This document shows positions 1 through 5,507 of a DNA stretch of 8,563 nucleotides, in pieces; within the stretch, counting starts at the first letter, position 1; each line of letters begins with the position of its first letter. A model generated the notes under the pieces. The model was given only the letters and a program-made list of their open reading frames with translations. It was not told the DNA's origin and did not search any database. Source of the DNA: Spirochaetaceae bacterium (GTDB lineage Bacteria > Spirochaetota > Spirochaetia > Treponematales > Treponemataceae); the NCBI GenBank assembly GCA_017646305.1, contig JAGCMR010000293.1, positions 1 to 8,563 of the forward strand. Reading direction: 5' to 3'. The translations under genes and the position numbers were made by a program.

Positions 1-729
1 AAGTCCAATGCTGAAATGTACGATACCCGTGGTGGTATTTTGCCCAAGGTTTGGGAATTAGGTACCTTTATAAAGGTTTGGTCGGAAGCTCCTATTATTC
101 GGTATTTGGGAAATTCAATTTTGGTAGCAGGTGGAGCTTCTCTGCTGGCTATTATTTGTGGAATTCCTGCTGCTTATGCCCTTTCCCGTATGGACTTTAA
201 GGGTAAGAGCTTTTTCATGGGTATGGTGATTATGAGCCAGATGTTCTCACCTGTAGTTTTGTTGGTAGGAATTTACCGAATGATGGTGAACATGGGCTTG
301 AACAATAGTATTCTGGGACTTATTCTGCTGAATGCTGCCTTTAACCAAGCCTTTGTTATCTGGTTGTTACGTGGAACCTTTACCTCAATTTCTTCTGAAA
401 TGGAGCAGGCCGCAAAAATTGATGGTTGTGGAACTGTTCAGGCATTGGTTCGAATTTTGTTACCTACTGCTGCCCCTGGTATTGTAACAACTCTTATCTT
501 CGTATTCATCAATTCTTGGAATGAATACACCATTGCCTTGACCTTGATTTCCTCCGACATCCTTAAGCCCATAACTGTGGGAATTAACGTGTTCTATGGA
601 TTCAATATCATCAAATGGCAATACCTCTTTGCAACTTCAATCTTTGCAACTATTCCAGTAATTATTCTCTTCCTGTGCATTGAAAAGCACTTGGTAAGTG
701 GATTGACTGCTGGTGGTGTAAAGGGTTAA
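1..729 (+). CDS. Carbohydrate ABC transporter permease, MalG family (5' truncated)
   Basis: The reading frame is open from base 1, so the gene starts upstream; 242 residues are visible of a family usually about 270-290 long. It is an inner-membrane permease subunit of a binding-protein-dependent importer. At least five hydrophobic segments are visible (around nt 100-170, 205-275, 300-370, 475-545 and 615-690). The cytoplasmic EAA loop that docks the ATPase starts at nt 397 and reads EMEQAAKIDGCG, followed by a conserved LP about 11 residues later. The C-terminus GLTAGGVKG is typical of MalG-like permeases. The family mostly moves oligosaccharides, sugar derivatives or polyols; the substrate cannot be read from this sequence. 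The 33-nt gap to the next gene, without a terminator, suggests co-transcription with the PdxA-family gene. Family assignment is firm; the substrate is unknown. Confidence 0.93.
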   Translation, partial: KSNAEMYDTRGGILPKVWELGTFIKVWSEAPIIRYLGNSILVAGGASLLAIICGIPAAYALSRMDFKGKSFFMGMVIMSQMFSPVVLLVGIYRMMVNMGLNNSILGLILLNAAFNQAFVIWLLRGTFTSISSEMEQAAKIDGCGTVQALVRILLPTAAPGIVTTLIFVFINSWNEYTIALTLISSDILKPITVGINVFYGFNIIKWQYLFATSIFATIPVIILFLCIEKHLVSGLTAGGVKG

Positions 730-762
730 TAGTAGAAGCAGCTTGTTTGTACAGGAGATTTT

Positions 763-1737
763 ATGTCTACAAAACCGATTATTGCAATAACCATGGGGGA
801 TCCCGCTGGTATTGGCCCCGAGATTGTGGTTCGTGCTTTGGCAGATCCTCTTGTACAACAGGTTGCCTTTTGTCATGTAGTGGGAAGTCGTTCCGTTCTG
901 GAAGATGCCTGTAAACGGTGCGATTTACCCACTACCATCCTTGATTCCCAATGGGCTTGTGTGGAGGATGTAGGAAGGGTTGAAGCCGGAACCTATCACT
1001 ATGGTGAAATTTCAGCTGAATGTGGTGTTGCATCCTTTGAATATATAAAAAAAGCTATTGAGCTTGCACTAGCTGGAAAAGTCCAAGCAGTGGCAACTGC
1101 TCCTATCAACAAGGAGTCCCTCCGTGCTGGCTCCATTCCCTTTATTGGTCACACAGAGATTTTTGGCGAACTTACGAATACAGTTGATCCTCTTACCTTG
1201 TTTGAGGTACGGAATCTGCGGGTATTTTTCTTGACCCGTCACGTTTCCTTAAAAAAAGCCTGTGAGCTTGTTACCAAAGAACGAATTATAGATTATGTAG
1301 TTCGTTGTACAAATGCATTGAGCCAGCTTGGTATCACAGAGGGAACTATGGCCATTGCTGGGCTGAATCCTCATTCTGGGGAGCATGGTCTGTTTGGGCA
1401 GGAAGAGGTGGAGGCTGTAGCTCCAGCGGTGGAAGAGCTACAAAAAGAAGGTTATAAGGTTGTAGGCCCTGTTAGTGCTGATTCAGTTTTCCATTTGGCT
1501 TTGCAGGGGCGCTTCAATAGTGTGCTTTCCCTGTACCACGACCAAGGTCACATTGCCACAAAAACCTACGATTTTGAACGGACAATTTCCATTACCTGTG
1601 GAATGCCAGTTTTACGTACCTCCGTTGATCACGGTACTGCTTTTGACATTGCTGGTACAGGACAGGCTTCTGCTGTTAGCATGATAGAGGCCATTGCTGT
1701 AGCGGCAAAATATGCTCCTTTTTGGAAGGCTTTATGA
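763..1737 (+). CDS. pdxA: PdxA-family NAD-dependent dehydrogenase (PdxA or catabolic PdxA2 type)
   Basis: The protein has 324 residues, the usual length for the family. The start is fixed by AGGAGA at 753-758, 4 nt before the ATG. PdxA oxidises 4-phosphohydroxy-L-threonine in pyridoxal phosphate synthesis; PdxA2-type paralogues oxidise 4-phospho-D-threonate or -erythronate in sugar-acid breakdown. Visible motifs are [10 protein letters not shown] (residues 11-20), GHTE (H130), TRH (H160), NPHSGE (H204), YHDQGH (H259) and [15 protein letters not shown] (286-300). H160, H204 and H259 fit the three metal-binding histidines of the E. coli enzyme. The form YHDQGHI followed by [10 protein letters not shown], together with a sugar transporter just upstream, recalls the catabolic PdxA2 group more than biosynthetic PdxA; this is inferred from memory of family alignments. 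The stop codon overlaps the start of rsmG (ATGA), indicating translational coupling. Confidence 0.93.
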   Translation: MSTKPIIAITMGDPAGIGPEIVVRALADPLVQQVAFCHVVGSRSVLEDACKRCDLPTTILDSQWACVEDVGRVEAGTYHYGEISAECGVASFEYIKKAIELALAGKVQAVATAPINKESLRAGSIPFIGHTEIFGELTNTVDPLTLFEVRNLRVFFLTRHVSLKKACELVTKERIIDYVVRCTNALSQLGITEGTMAIAGLNPHSGEHGLFGQEEVEAVAPAVEELQKEGYKVVGPVSADSVFHLALQGRFNSVLSLYHDQGHIATKTYDFERTISITCGMPVLRTSVDHGTAFDIAGTGQASAVSMIEAIAVAAKYAPFWKAL

Positions 1738-2414
1738 GTTCAAACACATCTTCATCCCTTTTCCAGCAGGGACTTGTTGCACTAGATTTTTCTCAAGAAG
1801 AAATTCCTGCCCTGCAAGAAAAACTGGAAGGATATATTCGTGAATTAATGCTGTTTAATGCTGCCTACGATTTGGTAGGGGCTGATAATAAAGATCAAAT
1901 TGTGGTGAATCATATTCTGGATAGCCTTTCTGCTTGGAAATATATTCGTGAGCTTGCTCTAGAGCGACAAGCTGAAGGACAACAGCTACAAATTGCGGAC
2001 ATTGGTTCTGGTGGTGGTTTGCCAGGCATTCCTCTTGCCATAGCTTTGCCTCAGTTTCAGTTTGTGCTGGTGGAGCGGATGAGTAAGCGTTGTGCCTTTT
2101 TGGAAAATTGTGCCGCCGTCCTTGGCTTGCGTAATGTGCAGGTGGAAAATCTTCAGGCAGAGCAGGTGGAAGAAGGCTCCTTTGATGTGGCTACCTTCCG
2201 AGCCTTTCGTCCGCTGGATAAAAAAATGATTCGTACCTTGCTACGAACAATTAAGCAGGAGGGGATTTTGGCCGCTTATAAGGCAAAGCTAGAAAGTATT
2301 GAGTCTGAAATGACTGCCATTTCTTCCATTGTACCTGATTATAAAATAAAACCGCTGGAGGTTCCCTTTTTGGAAGACCGCCAACGGCATTTAGTGCTTA
2401 TTCAGCATTCATAA
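1734..2414 (+). CDS. rsmG: 16S rRNA (guanine-527-N7)-methyltransferase RsmG (GidB)
   Basis: The protein has 226 residues from the ATG at 1734, a normal length. This start overlaps the pdxA stop in an ATGA arrangement and has GGAAGG 5 nt upstream (1724-1729). An in-frame TTG at 1722 is less likely because it would put the purine-rich site inside the gene. RsmG uses S-adenosylmethionine to methylate G527 of 16S rRNA; its loss gives low-level streptomycin resistance in several bacteria. Visible motifs are NHILDSL (59-65), the SAM-binding glycine loop [13 protein letters not shown] (88-100), then LVERMSKR, the acidic strand after the loop, and [11 protein letters not shown]. The region [10 protein letters not shown] stands where many homologues have a WN...NLT motif, so it is somewhat divergent. 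The gene ends 5 nt from the stop of the converging TPR gene. It likely shares a transcript with the permease and pdxA, an ordinary housekeeping gene riding on a metabolic operon. Confidence 0.95.
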   Translation: MSSNTSSSLFQQGLVALDFSQEEIPALQEKLEGYIRELMLFNAAYDLVGADNKDQIVVNHILDSLSAWKYIRELALERQAEGQQLQIADIGSGGGLPGIPLAIALPQFQFVLVERMSKRCAFLENCAAVLGLRNVQVENLQAEQVEEGSFDVATFRAFRPLDKKMIRTLLRTIKQEGILAAYKAKLESIESEMTAISSIVPDYKIKPLEVPFLEDRQRHLVLIQHS

Positions 2415-2419
2415 TCACA

Positions 2420-3760
2420 TTACATTGTATCAACTTTTTTCAGCCGCTTAATCAACTCAGCCTTGTCTACCAAGTCTATAGGTCGGCCTTCGATGTATTT
2501 CTTTGCTTCATCAGAAAAGGCACCAGCAGTGAGACAAATTCCGTGTCCAGCTCGTGCATCCTTAATTCGTCCGTGGAAGTCTCGAATATGGAGCTCACCG
2601 ATAGAACCTGTGGTACGGTAAAAACGGAAGATTACAGTGTCTTCCCATTTTGCAGTTTCAACCTCAGTTAAGACTTCTGTGTTGTCGTTTGTTACGCCAA
2701 TATCCAGAATACGAACAACAGCTCTGCCGTAAAATGTTTCTACCAGTTTGCGGCACAGGGCTACAAAGTCGCTGCTTCCAGCAGTAAGATAGATTTGCAG
2801 ATTTTTGTTCTGCTTTAATTCTGTGTATCGAGTAATCAAGGAATTTACATCACGGTAGGCTGGATTAATAACCTGTACCTCCCGCAGCATGGAAAGCCCT
2901 GAATCCACTGAACCATCCTGAAGATAACATCCTGCTAATCGGTACTTAATTTCCAACAAAATATCTTGGGGAACATTAACGTGACGCAGGGCAATTTCAA
3001 AGTCTTGGATTGCCTTATCTAGAGTACCGCCGTTCATGTGCATGATACCAGCAGAGAGACAAGAGCGGGCTCCAAAATCTGGGTCTGCTCGTAGGTGCAT
3101 AAATACTTTAAGTGCCTTATCTCCAAAGCCTGTTTGTTGCATAGCATCTGCCATGGAAAACAAAACAACCTTTTCCTCTGGATTTTCCTCTAAGGCACGC
3201 TTTAGGTAAGGCAGAGCATCTCTGTATCGCTTCAGGTTATAAAAGGACAAACCAATGGTTTCGTTTAAGCCAGGAGCCTCCTGCCCAAAGGTAGAGGCCT
3301 TCCGCAAAAAAGGAATTGCCTTGTCGTAGGCGTTTGCCTGATAAAATGCTTGGCCAAGGTAATAATTTGCCTCAAAATTATTGTTGTTAATTTTGATAGC
3401 TGAGCTTAATCCCTTCATGGCATCTTCTGGCTTTTTGAGATTTAAGGCTGTAATTCCTTGTCGCAGAGCAACTTGAAAATAATCGATATCTTTGTTGGTG
3501 GATGCAAGATTCAGCAATTCTTCCAGCAGGGGAAGGGCCTTTTCCCAATTATGCTCTTGATAGTACAGGTTTGATAATTCTGTTAGAGCGGGAACGTTGT
3601 GAGGATTTTGGGATAATTTTTTTGTGGCATCTTTGATAATTACAGAACGTTTTCGTGTTTTAGAATTATTCTTTTTATTTTTTTTGCCAGAAATCGAAGT
3701 AAGAATGACAAGAAAAACAAGAATAACTACAACGGCAATGAGAATCGGTGAAATATCCAT
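2420..3760 (-). CDS. Membrane-anchored TPR protein with a degenerate Mrr-like C-terminal domain
   Basis: The protein has 446 residues from the ATG at 3758-3760. An N-terminal membrane segment (about 5-23) is followed by a strongly basic stretch (26-38), which places the rest in the cytoplasm. Residues ~45-315 are tandem tetratricopeptide repeats, for example ANYYLGQAFYQANAYDKAI and LPYLKRALEENP; these are protein-binding scaffolds. Residues ~330-440 resemble the C-terminal half of the Mrr restriction-endonuclease fold (GHGICLTAGAFSDEAKKYIEG, then PIDLVDKAELI). Where active Mrr proteins have the E-x-K catalytic motif, this one has H391-I-R393, and the following helix looks about 10 residues short, so nuclease activity is unlikely. 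A TM-plus-TPR cytoplasmic layout recalls LapB, but the C-terminus is unrelated. Transcription is from a divergent promoter shared with the LysM gene. An in-frame TTG at 3796 is rejected because it lies in the -35 box. The function is unknown. Confidence 0.85.
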   Translation of the reverse strand: MDISPILIAVVVILVFLVILTSISGKKNKKNNSKTRKRSVIIKDATKKLSQNPHNVPALTELSNLYYQEHNWEKALPLLEELLNLASTNKDIDYFQVALRQGITALNLKKPEDAMKGLSSAIKINNNNFEANYYLGQAFYQANAYDKAIPFLRKASTFGQEAPGLNETIGLSFYNLKRYRDALPYLKRALEENPEEKVVLFSMADAMQQTGFGDKALKVFMHLRADPDFGARSCLSAGIMHMNGGTLDKAIQDFEIALRHVNVPQDILLEIKYRLAGCYLQDGSVDSGLSMLREVQVINPAYRDVNSLITRYTELKQNKNLQIYLTAGSSDFVALCRKLVETFYGRAVVRILDIGVTNDNTEVLTEVETAKWEDTVIFRFYRTTGSIGELHIRDFHGRIKDARAGHGICLTAGAFSDEAKKYIEGRPIDLVDKAELIKRLKKVDTM

Positions 3761-3767
3761 AATATGT

Positions 3768-3796
3768 ATTATGACGTTCCTTTGCCAAGGTGTCAA
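3768..3796 (-). promoter_or_regulatory. Sigma-70-type promoter of the TPR gene, predicted leaderless
   Basis: On the minus strand, TTGACA (3796-3791, perfect -35) is followed by 17 nt and CATAAT (3773-3768, five of six consensus bases). The ATG at 3760 begins 7 nt after the -10 box. Transcription would therefore start at or next to the ATG, giving an mRNA without a leader. No Shine-Dalgarno sequence precedes the ATG, which agrees with this. The boxes and spacing are read directly; the start site is an inference. Confidence 0.75.
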
Positions 3797-3811
3797 GAAA
3801 GAAACTTGACA
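3791..3811. repeat. Inverted repeat joining the two divergent -35 boxes
   Basis: TGTCAAG (3791-3797) and CTTGACA (3805-3811) are perfect 7-bp inverted arms separated by 7 nt of A-rich sequence. The arms contain the -35 hexamers of the two diverging promoters, so part of the symmetry follows from having two TTGACA boxes back to back. The seventh matching base pair and the roughly two-helical-turn size leave room for an operator bound by a dimeric regulator, but this is not shown. Confidence 0.7.
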
Positions 3812-3834
3812 AGAATGGGTTTCAATAATAACAT
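3806..3834 (+). promoter_or_regulatory. Sigma-70-type promoter of the LysM-slt operon, predicted leaderless
   Basis: TTGACA (3806-3811, perfect -35), 17 nt, then TAACAT (3829-3834, four of six -10 consensus bases). The chosen ATG at 3842 begins 7 nt after the -10 box, exactly as on the opposite strand. Expected transcription start is at or beside the A of the ATG. No Shine-Dalgarno sequence is present upstream. The -10 box is weaker than that of the opposing promoter. Confidence 0.65.
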
Positions 3835-3841
3835 GTATTGT

Positions 3842-5500
3842 ATGGGCAAAAAAATCGGCATAAAGCTAGCAGACGGAAGCTTCTATCCTATTATGGAGGA
3901 TGGAGTTCCCCAAAAAAAACTGATGGAATTAACCACCGTTCAGGACAATCAGACCGCGGCATCCATTGATCTATACCGTTCCGAGCTAGGAACTATGGAA
4001 GATGCAGAATACGTGGATACTCTGGAAATTTCTGAGCTTGTACCTCATCCTGGTGGCGAGGCTAGTATGAGCTTTACCATCCAGCTGGATGAGAATAATA
4101 TGCTTTCTGCAGAGGTTCTTGATCCTGAATCTGGAAAAACTAGTGCAACTAAGGCCGATTTAATAAATCTTCCCTCTGAAAAAAGAAATTCAGTACCTGA
4201 TTATACGCTTTCTGAAATTTCCGATGATGATTTTGATGAGCCCCCTCTGCCAGAGGCTCCAGCAACCTGGTCTGAGGATGCTGAAGCTGAAGCTGATGGC
4301 TTTGATGATAGCTTGACAGCTGAGGATGTAGAAGCTTCAGAATCTAGTTCCTTGGATGTAAATAGCTTTGATATGTCAGATTTTGACCTAGATGATTTTG
4401 CAGCTGTTGATGATTCCCATGTGGATGCTCTTCTAGGAAATGATGACACGTTGGTAGCTAATGATTTTGTAAAAGAGCCTGTTCAGGAAGAAACTACATC
4501 TTTTGATCTACCTGATTTTGGAGAAACAACTCAGGATGAGCCAACTTCCTTTGACTTGCCTGATTTTGGAGAAACAGCTCAGGAAGAGCCTACATCCTTT
4601 GACTTACCTGATTTTGGAGAAACAGCTCAGGAAGAGCCCACATCCTTTGACCTGCCTGATTTTGGAGAAACAGCTCAGGAAGAGCCCACATCCTTTGACT
4701 TACCTGATTTTGGAGAAACAGCTCAGGAAGAGCTCACTTCCTTTGACCTGCCTGATTTTAATTTTGGAAATGAAGCTACAGCCTTTGCTTCCAATGAGAG
4801 TCAGCTGAGTGAGGACAACTATCTGGGAGATGGAGCTGATACAGTGTATGAGGACTCTCTTCCAGATTTTAGTAAATTTGAATTGCCTGATTTTGATGAA
4901 CCCTTGAAGAATGACTTTTCTTTTGGAGAAGAGTCTGGGTTATTTACAGAAAATGATTTTAAGGATCCCGCTTTTTATATGAACGAGACAACATCTTCAT
5001 CAAATCCCTTCGATTTTAGTGATCTGTACGATGAAAGAGAGGATGAATTAAAGCAGCAAGAAAATAGCAAGCGTCGAAGTGGTATTTCTGTTGTTATTTG
5101 TATTATTTGTGCTTTGGTGTGTGTAGGAATCTTGCTATTTATTCTCTTCCTTCTTCCTTCAAAGACTATTAACAATTTTATATCTTCTGAAAGTAGTGTA
5201 GCTTCTACGGAGGTTCATTCTTCCACAGGGGAAAGCCTAGTGGAACCAGATGAAACTGCTGCTGTAGAGGATGTGATTGTTATTGTGGAAACTCCTTCCG
5301 TAACTCCAGCACCACCACCACAGGTAGCAAAAAAGACTGATGTGGTACGTTATGAGGTAAAATGGGGTGATACACTATGGGATATTGCTCAGTCATATTA
5401 CAATAATCCATGGTTGTATCAGCGGATTGTCTCTGCAAATAATATTAAGAACCCTGACTACATTGTGGCAGGAACTGTTCTTGTTATTCCACCACAGTAA
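3842..5500 (+). CDS. Bitopic LysM protein with N-terminal DnaK substrate-binding-like domain and acidic repeats
   Basis: The protein has 552 residues from the ATG at 3842. Residues 1-113 align by eye with the beta substrate-binding domain of DnaK: IGIKLADG with SLGIETMGG, LTTVQDNQTAASI with FSTAEDNQSAVTI, and LDENNMLSAEVLDPESGK with IDADGILHVSAKDKNSGK. There is no nucleotide-binding domain and no helical lid. Residues ~115-405 are a low-complexity acidic region rich in D, E, S and F, with a 16-residue repeat array at nt 4484-4759. A basic KRR (409-412 region) precedes one membrane segment (~415-438), so the N-terminus is cytoplasmic. A proline-rich linker (~477-499) leads to a single LysM domain (503-551: YEVKWGDTLWDIAQ ... 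NNIKNPDYIVAGTVLVIP) that should bind peptidoglycan in the periplasm. In-frame ATGs at 3815 and 3833 lie within the promoter and are less likely. The slt gene follows after 7 nt. LysM and topology are secure; the Hsp70-like domain is a strong visual match not tested by search. Confidence 0.88.
   Translation: MGKKIGIKLADGSFYPIMEDGVPQKKLMELTTVQDNQTAASIDLYRSELGTMEDAEYVDTLEISELVPHPGGEASMSFTIQLDENNMLSAEVLDPESGKTSATKADLINLPSEKRNSVPDYTLSEISDDDFDEPPLPEAPATWSEDAEAEADGFDDSLTAEDVEASESSSLDVNSFDMSDFDLDDFAAVDDSHVDALLGNDDTLVANDFVKEPVQEETTSFDLPDFGETTQDEPTSFDLPDFGETAQEEPTSFDLPDFGETAQEEPTSFDLPDFGETAQEEPTSFDLPDFGETAQEELTSFDLPDFNFGNEATAFASNESQLSEDNYLGDGADTVYEDSLPDFSKFELPDFDEPLKNDFSFGEESGLFTENDFKDPAFYMNETTSSSNPFDFSDLYDEREDELKQQENSKRRSGISVVICIICALVCVGILLFILFLLPSKTINNFISSESSVASTEVHSSTGESLVEPDETAAVEDVIVIVETPSVTPAPPPQVAKKTDVVRYEVKWGDTLWDIAQSYYNNPWLYQRIVSANNIKNPDYIVAGTVLVIPPQ
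4484..4759 (+). repeat. Tandem 48-bp coding repeat, 5 full units plus 36 bp
   Basis: Units start at 4484, 4532, 4580, 4628, 4676 and 4724; the last has 36 bp. Each full unit encodes a 16-residue block close to QEEPTSFDLPDFGETA. Units 3 and 5 differ at one base. Units 3 and 5 share the codon TTA in DLP and units 4 and 6 share CTG, so the latest expansion probably copied a 96-bp pair. The frame is kept throughout. Looser FD/LPDF relatives lie on both sides (around nt 4365-4400 and 4858-4902), suggesting the whole acidic region grew from this motif. Confidence 0.95.
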
Positions 5501-5507
5501 ACCGCCC

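Noticed and set aside
1722..1733. TTG start four codons upstream for rsmG
   Set aside because: The ATG at 1734 has GGAAGG at the right distance and the typical ATGA overlap with pdxA.
3758..3796. Longer form of the TPR protein starting at an in-frame TTG (3796), adding 12 residues
   Set aside because: The TTG is the first half of the perfect TTGACA -35 box, so it would lie upstream of the transcript, and it has no ribosome binding site.
3764..3841. Earlier starts of the LysM gene at 3764, 3815 or 3833
   Set aside because: They lie inside or upstream of the plus-strand promoter; similarity to the Hsp70-type domain begins right after the ATG at 3842.
4503..4808. Open frame of 101 codons overlapping the repeat array in another plus-strand frame
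   Set aside because: It exists because the 48-bp repeat has no stop in that frame; it has no ribosome binding site and only mirrors the repeat.
5367..5507. Extension of the slt frame into the LysM coding region
   Set aside because: It would overlap the conserved LysM domain and hide the signal peptide that begins at 5508.
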